From assembly GCA_019054805.1 (NCBI GenBank), contig JAHQIY010000019.1:1295494-1359493 (forward strand): DNA of 64,000 bases, written 5' to 3'. Positions 1-12,600 of the stretch are shown one piece after another. The position numbers were made by a program, and so were the translations under genes. How positions within the stretch are numbered: position 1 is the first letter of the stretch; each line of letters opens with the position of its first letter. The notes beneath the pieces are model-generated. The model had not been told where the DNA came from and made no database searches. It worked only from the letters and a program-made list of their open reading frames with translations. Origin of the DNA: Brachionus manjavacas. Taxonomy: Eukaryota > Rotifera > Eurotatoria > Ploima > Brachionidae.

Positions 1-3000
1 CAAAAAACCTACCTGAAAAACGTCAAAAAATGGGTTTTTTGCTCATTTTCGAAGTCGCCTAAAATCTTGTCCTTTTAACTTTTTTGAGTCTTGTAAATTG
101 TATCATGTAGAACTTTTTGCGCTCTTGAATTTGAGCTATTAATCATTATCGTAGCTAAAAAATTGACCATTCTGCAGTGACTTGAAAACTAAGTGACTGG
201 TAATCACTTGCAAGTTTCCCATGTGCAAAACTTTTCGAATCTTTGACCTTTTTTTGATCTGTAAAAGCCAAAGTCAAGAAAATTTCAAGATCTATCTAGT
301 GGTATCTTCGGTTTTCCATAATTCGAAAAATTCATTGCAAAAAACCTACCTGAAAAACGTCAAAAAATGGGTTTTTTGCTCATTTTCAAAGTCGCCTAAA
401 ATCTTGTCCTTTTAACTTTTTTGAGTCCTGTAAATTGTATCATGTAGAACTTTTTGCGCTTTTGAATTTGAGCTATTAATCATTATCGTAGCTAAAAAAT
501 TGACCATTCTGCAGTGACTTGAAAACTAAGTGACTGGTAATCACTTGCAAGTTTCCCATGTGCATAACTTTTCGAATCTTTGACCTTTTCTTTGATCTGT
601 AAAAGCCAAAGGCAAGAAAATTTCAAGATCTATCTAGTGGTATCTTCGGTTTTCCATAATTCGAAAAATTCATTGCAAAAACCTATCTGAAAAACGTCAA
701 AAAATGGGTTTTTTGCTCATTTTCGAAGTCGCCTAAAATCTTGTCCTTTTAACTTTTTTGAGTCCTGTAAATTGTATCATGTAGAACTTTTTGCGCTCTT
801 GAATTTGAGCTATTAATCATTATCGTAGCTAAAAAATTGACCATTCTGCAGTGACTTGAAAACTAAGTGACTGGTAATCACTTGCAAGTTTCCCATGTGC
901 ATAACTTTTCGAATCTTTGACCTTTTTTTGATCTGTAAAAGCCAAAGTCAAGAAAATTTCAAGATCTATCTAGTGGTATCTTCGGTTTTCCATAATTCGA
1001 AAAATTAATTGCAAAAAACCTATCTGAAAAACGTCAAAAAATGGGTTTTTTGCTCATTTTCGAAGTCGCCTAAAATCTTGTCCTTTTAACTTTTTTGAGT
1101 CCTGTAAATTGTATCATGTAGAACTTTTTGCGCTCTTGAATTTGAGCTATTAATCATTATCGTAGCTAAAAAATTGACCATTCTGCAGTGACTTGAAAAC
1201 TAAGTGACTGGTAATCACTTGCAAGTTTCCCATGTGCAAAACTTTTCGAATCTTTGACCTTTTTTTGATCTGTAAAAGCCAAAGTCAAGAAAATTTCAAG
1301 ATCTATCTAGTGGTATCTTCGGTTTTCCATAATTCGAAAAATTCATTGCAAAAAACCTATCTGAAAAACGTCAAAAAATGGGTTTTTTGCTCATTTTCGA
1401 AGTCGCCTAAAATCTTGTCCTTTTAACTTTTTTGAGTCTTGTAAATTGTATCATGTAGAACTTTTTGCGCTCTTGAATTTGAGCTATTAATCATTATCGT
1501 AGCTAAAAAATTGACCATTCTGCAGTGACTTGAAAACTAAGTGACTGGTAATCACTTGCAAGTTTCCCATGTGCAAAATTTTTCGAATCTTTGACCTTTT
1601 TTTGATCTGTAAAAGCCAAAGTCAAGAAAATTTCAAGATCTATCTAGTGGTATCTTCGGTTTTCCATAATTCGAAAAATTCATTGCAAAAAACCTATCTG
1701 AAAAACGTCAAAAAATGGGTTTTTTGCTCATTTTCGAAGTCGCCTAAAATCTTGTCCTTTTAACTTTTTTGAGTCTTGTAAATTGTATCATGTAGAACTT
1801 TTTGCGCTCTTGAATTTGAGCTATTAATCATTATCGTAGCTAAAAAATTGACCATTCTGCAGTGACTTTAAAACTAAGTGACTGGTAATCACTTGCAAGT
1901 TTCCCATGTGCAAAACTTTTCGAATCTTTGACCTTTTTTTGATCTGTAAAAGCCAAAGTCAAGAAAATTTCAAGATCTATCTAGTGGTATCTTCGGTTTT
2001 TCCATTATTCGAAAAATTTATTGCAAAAAACCTACCTGAAAAACGTCAAAAAATGGGTTTTTTGCTCATTTTCGAAGGCGCCTAAAATCTTGTCCTTTTA
2101 ACTTTTTTGAGTCTTGTAAATTGTATCATGTAGAACTTTTTGCGCTCTTGAATTTGAGCTATTAATCATTATCGTAGCTAAAAAATTGACCATTCTGCAG
2201 TGACTTGAAAACTAAGTGACTGGTAATCACTTGCAAGTTTCCCATGTGCAAAATTTTTCGAATCTTTGACCTTTTTTTGATCTGTAAAAGCCAAAGTCAA
2301 GAAAATTTCAAGATCTATCTAGTGGTATCTTCGGTTTTCCATAATTCGAAAAATTCATTGCAAAAAACCTATCTGAAAAACGTCAAAAAATGGGTTTTTT
2401 GCTCATTTTCGAAGTCGCCTAAAATCTTGTCCTTTTAACTTTTTTGAGTCTTGTAAATTGTATCATGTAGAACTTTTTGCGCTCTTGAATTTGAGCTATT
2501 AATCATTATCGTAGCTAAAAAATTGACCATTCTGCAGTGACTTTAAAACTAAGTGACTGGTAATCACTTGCAAGTTTCCCATGTGCATAACTTTTCGAAT
2601 CTTTGACCTTTTTTTGATCTGTAAAAGCCAAAGTCAAGAAAATTTCAAGATCTATCTAGTGGTATCTTCGGTTTTCCATTATTCGAAAAATTCATTGCAA
2701 AAAACCTATCTGAAAAACGTCAAAAAATGGGTTTTTTGCTCATTTTCGAAGTCGCCTAAAATCTTGTCCTTTTAACTTTTTTGAGTCCTGTAAATTGTAT
2801 CATGTAGAACTTTTTGCGCTCTTGAATTTGAGCTATTAATCATTATCGTAGCTAAAAAATTGACCATTCTGCAGTGACTTGAAAACTAAGTGACTGGTAA
2901 TCACTTGCAAGTTTCCCATGTGCATAACTTTTCGAATCTTTGACCTTTTTTTGATCTGTAAAAGCCAAAGTCAAGAAAATTTCAAGATCTATCTAGTGGT

Positions 3001-4939
3001 ATCTTCGGTTTTCCATAATTCGAAAAATTCATTGCAAAAAACCTACCTGAAAAACGTCAAAAAATGGGTTTTTTGCTCATTTTCGAAGTCGCCTAAAATC
3101 TTGTCCTTTTAACTTTTTTTGAGTCCTGTAAATTGTATCATGTAGAACTTTTTGCGCTCTTGAATTTGAGCTATTAATCATTATCGTAGCTAAAAAATTG
3201 ACCATTCTGCAGTGACTTGAAAACTAAGTGACTGGTAATCACTTGCAAGTTTCCCATGTGCAAAACTTTTCGAATCTTTGACCTTTTTTTGATCTGTAAA
3301 AGCCAAAGTCAAGAAAATTTCAAGATCTATCTAGTGGTATCTTCGGTTTTCCATAATTCGAAAAATTTATTGCAAAAAACCTACCTGAAAAACGTCAAAA
3401 AATGGGTTTTTTGCTCATTTTCGAAGTCGCCTAAAATCTTGTCCTTTTAACTTTTATGACTCCTGTAAATTGTATCATGTAGAACTTTTTGCGCTTTTGA
3501 ATTTGAGCTATTAATCATTATCGTAGCTAAAAAATTGACCATTCTGCAGTGACTTGAAAACTAAGTGACTGGTAATCACTTGCAAGTTTCCCATGTGCAT
3601 AACTTTTCGAATCTTTGACCTTTTTTGATCTGTAAAAGCCAAAGTCAAGAAAATTTCAAGATCTATCTAGTGGTATCTTCGGTTTTCCATAATTCGAAAA
3701 ATTCATTGCAAAAAACCTACCTGAAAAACGTCAAAAAATGGGTTTTTTGCTCATTTTCGAAGGCGCCTAAAATCTTGTCCTTTTAACTTTTTTGAGTCCT
3801 GTAAATTGTATCATGTAGAACTTTTTGCGCTTTTGAATTTGAGCTATTAATCATTATCGTAGCTAAAAAATTGACCATTCTGCAGTGAATTGAAAACTAA
3901 GTGACTGGTAATCACTTGAAAGTTTCCCATGTATATAACTTTTCGAATCTTTGACCTCTTTTTGATCTGTAAAAGCCAAAGTCAAGAAAATTTCAAGATC
4001 TATCTAGTGGTATCTTCGGTTTTCCATAATTCGAAAAATTCATTGCAAAAAACCTACCTGAAAAACGTCAAAAAATGGGTTTTTTGCTCATTTTCGAAGG
4101 CGCCTAAAATCTTGTCCTTTTAACTTTTTTGAGTCCTGTAAATTGTATCATGTAGAACTTTTTGCGCTCTTGATTTTGAGCTATTAATCATTATCGTAGC
4201 TAAAAAATTGACCATTCTGCAGTGACTTGAAAACTAAGTGACTGGTAATCACTTGCAAGTTTCCCATGTGCATAACTTTTCGGATCTTTGACCTTTTTTT
4301 GATCTGTAAAAGCCAAAGTCAAGAAAATTTCAAGATCTATCTAGTGGTATCTTCGGTTTTCCATAATTCGAAAAATTCATTGCAAAAAACCTATCTGAAA
4401 AACGTCAAAAAATGGGTTTTTTGCTCATTTTCGAAGGCGCCTAAAATCTTGTCCTTTTAACTTTTTTGAGTCCTGTAAATTGTATCATGTAGAACTTTTT
4501 GCGCTCTTGTATTTGAGCTATTAATCATTATCATAGCTAAAAAATTGACCATTCTGCAGTGACTTGAAAACTAAGTGACTGGTAATCACTTGCAAGTTTC
4601 CCATGTGCATAACTTTTCGAATCTTTGACCTTTTTTTGATCTGTAAAAGCCAATGTCAAGAAAATTTCAAGATCTATCTAGTGGTATCTTCGGTTTTCCA
4701 TAATTCGAAAAATTTATTGCAAAAAACCTATCTGAAAAACGTCAAAAAATGGGTTTTTTGCTCATTTTCGAAGGCGCCTAAAATCTTGTCCTTTTAACTT
4801 TTTTGAGTCCTGTAAATTGTATCATGTAGAACTTTTTGCGCTCTTGAATTTGAGCTATTAATCATTATCGTAGCTAAAAAATTGACCATTCTGCAGTGAC
4901 TTGAAAACTAAGTGACTGGTAATCACTTGCAAGTTTCCC

Positions 4940-6287
4940 ATGTGCAAAACTTTTCGAATCTTTGACCTTTTTTTGATCTGTAAAAGCCAAAGTCAAGAAA
5001 ATTTCAAGATCTATCTAGTGGTATCTTCGGTTTTCCATAATTCGAAAAATTTATTGCAAAAAACCTACCTGAAAAACGTCAAAAAATGGGTTTTTTGCTC
5101 ATTTTCGAAGGCGCCTAAAATCTTGTCCTTTTAACTTTTTTGAGTCCTGTAAATTGTATCATGTAGAACTTTTTGCGCTTTTGAATTTGAGCTATTAATC
5201 ATTATCGTAGCTAAAAAATTGACCATTCTGCAGTGACTTGAAAACTAAGTGACTGGTAATCACTTGCAAGTTTCCCATGTGCATAACTTTTCGAATCTTT
5301 GACCTTTTTTTGATCTGTAAAAGCCAAAGTCAAGAAAATTTCAAGATCTATCTAGTGGTATCTTCGGTTTTCCATAATTCGAAAAATTCATTGCAAAAAA
5401 CCTATCTGAAAAACGTCAAAAAATGGGTTTTTTGCTCATTTTCGAAGTCGCCTAAAATCTTGTCCTTTTAACTTTTTTGAGTCCTGTAAATTGTATCATG
5501 TAGAACTTTTTGCGCTCTTGAATTTGAGCTATTAATCATTATCGTAGCTAAAAAATTGACCATTCTGCAGTGACTTGAAAACTAAGTGACTGGTAATCAC
5601 TTGCAAGTTTCCCATGTGCAAAACTTTTCGAATCTTTGACCTTTTTTTGATCTGTAAAAGCCAAAGTCAAGAAAATTTCAAGATCTATCTAGTGGTATCT
5701 TCGGTTTTCCATAATTCGAAAAATTTATTGCAAAAAACCTACCTGAAAAACGTCAAAAAATGGGTTTTTTGCTCATTTTCGAAGGCGCCTAAAATCTTGT
5801 CCTTTTAACTTTTTTGAGTCCTGTAAATTGTATCATGTAGAACTTTTTGCGCTTTTGAATTTGAGCTATTAATCATTATCGTAGCTAAAAAATTGACCAT
5901 TCTGCAGTGACTTGAAAACTAAGTGACTGGTAATCACTTGCAAGTTTCCCATGTGCATAACTTTTCGAATCTTTGACCTTTTTTTGATCTGTAAAAGCCA
6001 AAGTCAAGAAAATTTCAAGATCTATCTAGTGGTATCTTCGGTTTTCCATAATTCGAAAAATTCATTGCAAAAAACCTATCTGAAAAACGTCAAAAAATGG
6101 GTTTTTTGCTCATTTTCGAAGTCGCCTAAAATCTTGTCCTTTTAATTTTTCTGAGTCTTGTAAATTGTATCATGTAGAACTTTTTGCGCTTTTGAATTTG
6201 AGCTATTAATCATTATCGTAGCTAAAAAATTGACCATTCTGCAGTGACTTGAAAACTAAGTGACTGGTAATCACTTGCAAGTTTCCC
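4940..6287. repeat. Two-unit duplication, 674-bp period
   Basis: Units at 4940 and 5614 share gcaaaac, tttattgc, cctacc, ggcgcc and cgctttt. The units following them, at 5277 and 5951, share gcataac, cattgc, cctatc and gtcgcc. The pair is therefore repeated with a 674-bp offset. The second copy has since gained a tttaatttttctgagtctt tail near 6,144. Confidence 0.75.
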
Positions 6288-9200
6288 ATGTGCATAACTT
6301 TTCGAATCTTTGACCTTTTTTTGATCTGTAAAAGCCAAAGTCAAGAAAATTTCAAGATCTATCTAGTGGTATCTTCGGTTTTCCATAATTCGAAAAATTC
6401 ATTGCAAAAAACCTATCTGAAAAACGTCAAAAAATGGGTTTTTTGCTCATTTTCGAAGTCGCCTAAAATCTTGTCCTTTTAACTTTTTTGAGTCCTGTAA
6501 ATTGTATCATGTAGAACTTTTGGCGCTCTTGAATTTGAGCTATTAATCATTATCGTAGCTAAAAAATTGACCATTCTGCAGTGACTTGAAAACTAAGTGA
6601 CTGGTAATCACTTGCAAGTTTCCCATGTGCATAACTTTTCGAATCTTTGACCTTTTTTGGATCTGTAAAAGCCAAAGTCAAGAAAATTTCAAGATCTATC
6701 TAGTGGTATCTTCGGTTTTCCATAATTCGAAAAATTCATTGCAAAAAACCTACCTGAAAAACGTCAAAAAATGGGTTTTTTGCTCATTTTCGAAGTCGCC
6801 TAAAATCTTGTCCTTTTAACTTTTTTGAGTCCTGTAAATTGTATCATGTAGAACTTTTTGCGCTCTTGAATTTGAGCTATTAATCATTATCGTAGCTAAA
6901 AAATTGACCATTCTGCAGTGACTTGAAAACTAAGTGACTGGTAATCACTTGCAAGTTTCCCATGTGCAAAACTTTTCGAATCTTTGACCTTTTTTTGATC
7001 TGTAAAAGCCAAAGTCAAGAAAATTTCAAGATCTATCTAGTGGTATCTTCGGTTTTCCATAATTCGAAAAATTAATTGCAAAAAACCTATCTGAAAAACG
7101 TCAAAAAATGGGTTTTTTGCTCATTTTCGAAGTCGCCTAAAATCTTGTCCTTTTAATTTTTCTGAGTCTTGTAAATTGTATCATGTAGAACTTTTTGCGC
7201 TTTTGAATTTGAGCTATTAATCATTATCGTAGCTAAAAAATTGACCATTCTGCAGTGACTTGAAAACTAAGTGACTGGTAATCACTTGCAAGTTTCCCAT
7301 GTGCAAAACTTTTCGAATCTTTGACCTTTTTTTGATCTGTAAAAGCCAAAGTCAAGAAAATTTCAAGATCTATCTAGTGGTATCTTCGGTTTTCCATAAT
7401 TCGAAAAATTCATTGCAAAAAACCTACCTGAAAAACGTCAAAAAATGGGTTTTTTGCTCATTTTCGAAGGCGCCTAAAATCTTGTCCTTTTAACTTTTTT
7501 GAGTCCTGTAAATTGTATCATGTAGAACTTTTTGCGCTTTTGAATTTGAGCTATTAATCATTATCGTAGCTAAAAAATTGACCATTCTGCAGTGACTTGA
7601 AAACTAAGTGACTGGTAATCACTTGCAAGTTTCCCATGTGCATAACTTTTCGGATCTTTGACCTTTTTTTGATCTGTAAAAGCCAAAGTCAAGAAAATTT
7701 CAAGATCTATCTAGTGGTATCTTCGGTTTTCCATAATTCGAAAAATTCATTGCAAAAAACCTATCTGAAAAACGTCAAAAAATGGGTTTTTTGCTCATTT
7801 TCGAAGTCGCCTAAAATCTTGTCCTTTTAACTTTTTTGAGTCCTGTAAATTGTATCATGTAGAACTTTTTGCGCTCTTGTATTTGAGCTATTAATCATTA
7901 TCGTAGCTAAAAAATTGACCATTCTGCAGTGACTTGAAAACTAAGTGACTGGTAATCACTTGCAAGTTTCCCATGTGCATAACTTTTCGAATCTTTGACC
8001 TTTTTTTGATCTGTAAAAGCCAAAGTCAAGAAAATTTCAAGATCTATCTAGTGGTATCTTCGGTTTTCCATAATTCGAAAAATTCATTGCAAAAAACCTA
8101 TCTGAAAAACGTCAAAAAATGGGTTTTTTGCTCATTTTCGAAGTCGCCTAAAATCTTGTCCTTTTAACTTTTTTGAGTCCTGTAAATTGTATCATGTAGA
8201 ACTTTTTGCGCTCTTGTATTTGAGCTATTAATCATTATCGTAGCTAAAAAATTGACCATTCTGCAGTGACTTGAAAACTAAGTGACTGGTAATCACTTGC
8301 AAGTTTCCCATGTGCATAACTTTTCGAATCTTTGACCTTTTTTTGATCTGTAAAAGCCAAAGTCAAGAAAATTTCAAGATCTATCTAGTGGTATCTTCGG
8401 TTTTCCATAATTCGAAAAATTCATTGCAAAAAACCTATCTGAAAAACGTCAAAAAATGGGTTTTTTGCTCATTTTCGAAGGCGCCTAAAATCTTGTCCTT
8501 TTAACTTTTTTGAGTCCTGTAAATTGTATCATGTAGAACTTTTTGCGCTCTTGAATTTGAGCTATTAATCATTATCGTAGCTAAAAAATTGACCATTCTG
8601 CAGTGACTTGAAAACTAAGTGACTGGTAATCACTTGCAAGTTTCCCATGTGCAAAACTTTTCGAATCTTTGACCTTTTTTTGATCTGTAAAAGCCAAAGT
8701 CAAGAAAATTTCAAGATCTATCTAGTGGTATCTTCGGTTTTCCATAATTCGAAAAATTCATTGCAAAAAACCTATCTGAAAAACGTCAAAAAATGGGTTT
8801 TTTGCTCATTTTCGAAGTCGCCTAAAATCTTGTCCTTTTAACTTTTTTGAGTCCTGTAAATTGTATCATGTAGAACTTTTTGCGCTCTTGAATTTGAGCT
8901 ATTAATCATTATCGTAGCTAAAAAATTGACCATTCTGCAGTGACTTGAAAACTAAGTGACTGGTAATCACTTGCAAGTTTCCCATGTGCATAACTTTTCG
9001 AATCTTTGACCTTTTTTTGATCTGTAAAAGCCAAAGTCAAGAAAATTTCAAGATCTATCTAGTGGTATCTTCGGTTTTCCATAATTCGAAAAATTCATTG
9101 CAAAAAACCTATCTGAAAAACGTCAAAAAATGGGTTTTTTGCTCATTTTCGAAGTCGCCTAAAATCTTGTCCTTTTAACTTTTTTGAGTCCTGTAAATTG

Positions 9201-9436
9201 TATCATGTAGAACTTTTTGCGCTCTTGAATTTGAGCTATTAATCATTATCGTAGCTAAAAAATTGACCATTCTGCAGTGACTTGAAAACTAAGTGACTGG
9301 TAATCACTTGCAAGTTTCCCATGTGCATAACTTTTCGAATCTTTGACCTTTTTTTGATCTGTAAAAGCCAAAGTCAAGAAAATTTCAAGATCTATCTAGT
9401 GGTATCTTCGGTTTTCCATAATTCGAAAAATTCATT

Positions 9437-9479
9437 GCAAAAAACCTATCTGAAAAACGTCAAAAAATGGGTTTTTTGC
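9437..9479. repeat. Conserved inverted repeat within the unit (10-bp arms)
   Basis: The arms gcaaaaaacc (9437-9446) and ggttttttgc (9470-9479) are exact reverse complements separated by 23 bases. An inner A6-tggg-T6 dyad lies within. Most units keep the same arrangement at unit positions 117-159. It could form a cruciform or simply reflect facing A- and T-tracts. Some units lose an A or carry aaaaaagggg, which shortens the dyad. Function is unknown. Confidence 0.8.
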
Positions 9480-9642
9480 TCATTTTCGAAGTCGCCTAAA
9501 ATCTTGTCCTTTTAACTTTTTTGAGTCCTGTAAATTGTATCATGTAGAACTTTTTGCGCTCTTGAATTTGAGCTATTAATCATTATCGTAGCTAAAAAAT
9601 TGACCATTCTGCAGTGACTTGAAAACTAAGTGACTGGTAATC

Positions 9643-9652
9643 ACTTGCAAGT
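9643..9652. repeat. 10-bp perfect palindrome acttgcaagt in the unit
   Basis: The ten bases acttgcaagt read the same on both strands and sit just before the unit origin (unit 323-332). Overlapping it on the left is a second small dyad, aagtga-ctggtaa-tcactt. Both are present in nearly every unit. A protein binding site is possible but nothing in the window tests this. Confidence 0.75.
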
Positions 9653-12600
9653 TTCCCATGTGCATAACTTTTCGAATCTTTGACCTTTTTTTGATCTGTA
9701 AAAGCCAAAGTCAAGAAAATTTCAAGATCTATCTAGTGGTATCTTCGGTTTTCCATAATTCGAAAAATTCATTGCAAAAAACCTACCTGAAAAACGTCAA
9801 AAAATGGGTTTTTTGCTCATTTTCGAAGTCGCCTAAAATCTTGTCCTTTTAACTTTTTGAGTCCTGTAAATTGTATCATGTAGAACTTTTTGCGCTCTTG
9901 AATTTGAGCTATTAATCATTATCGTAGCTAAAAAATTGACCATTCTGCAGTGACTTGAAAACTAAGTGACTGGTAATCACTTGCAAGTTTCCCATGTGCA
10001 TAACTTTTCGAATCTTTGACCTTTTTTTGATCTGTAAAAGCCAAAGTCAAGAAAATTTCAAGATCTATCTAGTGGTATCTTCGGTTTTCCATAATTCGAA
10101 AAATTCATTGCAAAAAACCTATCTGAAAAACGTCAAAAAATGGGTTTTTTGCTCATTTTCGAAGTCGCCTAAAATCTTGTCCTTTTAACTTTTTTGAGTC
10201 CTGTAAATTGTATCATGTAGAACTTTTTGCGCTTTTGAATTTGAGCTATTAATCATTATCGTAGCTAAAAAATTGACCATTCTGCAGTGACTTGAAAACT
10301 AAGTGACTGGTAATCACTTGCAAGTTTCCCATGTGCATAACTTTTCGAATCTTTGACCTTTTTTTGATCTGTAAAAGCCAAAGTCAAGAAAATTTCAAGA
10401 TCTATCTAGTGGTATCTTCGGTTTTCCATAATTCGAAAAATTCATTGCAAAAAACCTATCTGAAAAACGTCAAAAAATGGGTTTTTTGCTCATTTTCGAA
10501 GGCGCCTAAAATCTTGTCCTTTTAACTTTTTTGAGTCCTGTAAATTGTATCATGTAGAACTTTTTGCGCTCTTGAATTTGAGCTATTAATCATTATCGTA
10601 GCTAAAAAATTGACCATTCTGCAGTGACTTGAAAACTAAGTGACTGGTAATCACTTGCAAGTTTCCCATGTGCATAACTTTTCGAATCTTTGACCTTTTT
10701 TGGATCTGTAAAAGCCAAAGTCAAGAAAATTTCAAGATCTATCTAGTGGTATCTTCGGTTTTCCATAATTCGAAAAATTCATTGCAAAAAACCTATCTGA
10801 AAAACGTCAAAAAATGGGTTTTTTGCTCATTTTCGAAGTCGCCTAAAATCTTGTCCTTTTAACTTTTTTGAGTCCTGTAAATTGTATCATGTAGAACTTT
10901 TTGCGCTCTTGAATTTGAGCTATTAATCATTATCGTAGCTAAAAAATTGACCATTCTGCAGTGACTTGAAAACTAAGTGACTGGTAATCACTTGCAAGTT
11001 TCCCATGTGCATAACTTTTCGAATCTTTGACCTTTTTTGATCTGTAAAAGCCAAAGTCAAGAAAATTTCAAGATCTATCTAGTGGTATCTTCGGTTTTCC
11101 ATAATTCGAAAAATTCATTGCAAAAAACCTATCTGAAAAACGTCAAAAAATGGGTTTTTTGCTCATTTTCGAAGTCGCCTAAAATCTTGTCCTTTTAACT
11201 TTTTTGAGTCCTGTAAATTGTATCATGTAGAACTTTTTGCGCTCTTGAATTTGAGCTATTAATCATTATCGTAGCTAAAAATTGACCATTCTGCAGTGAC
11301 TTGAAAACTAAGTGACTGGTAATCACTTGCAAGTTTCCCATGTGCAAAACTTTTCGAATCTTTGACCTTTTTTTGATCTGTAAAAGCCAAAGTCAAGAAA
11401 ATTTCAAGATCTATCTAGTGGTATCTTCGGTTTTCCATAATTCGAAAAATTCATTGCAAAAAACCTACCTGAAAAACGTCAAAAAATGGGTTTTTTGCTC
11501 ATTTTCGAAGGCGCCTAAAATCTTGTCCTTTTAACTTTTTTGAGTCCTGTAAATTGTATCATGTAGAACTTTTTGCGCTCTTGATTTTGAGCTATTAATC
11601 ATTATCGTAGCTAAAAAATTGACCATTCTGCAGTGACTTGAAAACTAAGTGACTGGTAATCACTTGCAAGTTTCCCATGTGCATAACTTTTCGAATCTTT
11701 GACCTTTTTTTGATCTGTAAAAGCCAAAGTCAAGAAAATTTCAAGATCTATCTAGTGGTATCTTCGGTTTTCCATAATTCGAAAAATTCATTGCAAAAAA
11801 CCTATCTGAAAAACGTCAAAAAATGGGTTTTTTGCTCATTTTCGAAGTCGCCTAAAATCTTGTCCTTTTAACTTTTTTGAGTCCTGTAAATTGTATCATG
11901 TAGAACTTTTTGCGCTCTTGAATTTGAGCTATTAATCATTATCGTAGCTAAAAAATTGACCATTCTGCAGTGACTTGAAAACTAAGTGACTGGTAATCAC
12001 TTGCAAGTTTCCCATGTGCATAACTTTTCGAATCTTTGACCTTTTTTTGATCTGTAAAAGCCAAAGTCAAGAAAATTTCAAGATCTATCTAGTGGTATCT
12101 TCGGTTTTCCATAATTCGAAAAATTCATTGCAAAAAACCTATCTGAAAAACGTCAAAAAATGGGTTTTTTGCTCATTTTCGAAGTCGCCTAAAATCTTGT
12201 CCTTTTAACTTTTTTGAGTCCTGTAAATTGTATCATGTAGAACTTTTTGCGCTCTTGAATTTGAGCTATTAATCATTATCGTAGCTAAAAAATTGACCAT
12301 TCTGCAGTGACTTGAAAACTAAGTGACTGGTAATCACTTGCAAGTTTCCCATGTGCAAAACTTTTCGAATCTTTGACCTTTTTTTGATCTGTAAAAGCCA
12401 AAGTCAAGAAAATTTCAAGATCTATCTAGTGGTATCTTCGGTTTTCCATAATTCGAAAAATTCATTGCAAAAAACCTATCTGAAAAACGTCAAAAAATGG
12501 GTTTTTTGCTCATTTTCGAAGGCGCCTAAAATCTTGTCCTTTTAACTTTTTTGAGTCCTGTAAATTGTATCATGTAGAACTTTTTGCGCTCTTGAATTTG

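Larger units (their letters stand above)
9321..9657 (+). repeat. Representative 337-bp satellite unit close to consensus
   Basis: This is a full-length unit with essentially consensus sequence and a useful reference. In order it holds TTTTCGAA (unit 12-19), a seven-T run (29-35), AGATCT (67-72), cttcgg (87-92), aattcgaa, an A6 run, a T6 run, a second TTTTCGAA (163-170), a gtcgcc/ggcgcc variable site (170-176), tttgcgctc, a PstI site CTGCAG and the palindrome acttgcaagt (323-332). A 64-codon frame runs from unit base 1 to a TAA near base 193. It is not treated as a gene, because the variants shared among units change amino acids freely and many units frameshift it. Confidence 0.95.

Noticed and set aside
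221-415. 64-codon open frame present in most units (for example 221-415)
   Set aside because: It recurs only because the unit recurs. Variants shared among units change amino acids at many sites (K/I, S/A, S/L, N/Y, L/W), one-base T- and A-run indels often break it, and there is no promoter or conserved domain. It behaves as neutral repeat sequence.
9321-9657. CENP-B box
   Set aside because: No unit shows the spacing TTCG-n4-A-n2-CGGG on either strand. TTCGAA and CTTCGG motifs are present but do not complete the box.
9321-9660. tRNA-derived SINE or RNA polymerase III promoter
   Set aside because: ttttcgaatc resembles part of a B box and a T run follows, but no credible A box lies upstream at the right distance and no unit shows a poly-A tail or target-site duplication.
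3593-11676. Twenty-two-unit offset suggested by units 3593/3929 and 11005/11340
   Set aside because: Only two adjacent units agree (short T run, then gattttgagc); the following units differ, so a long HOR is not supported.
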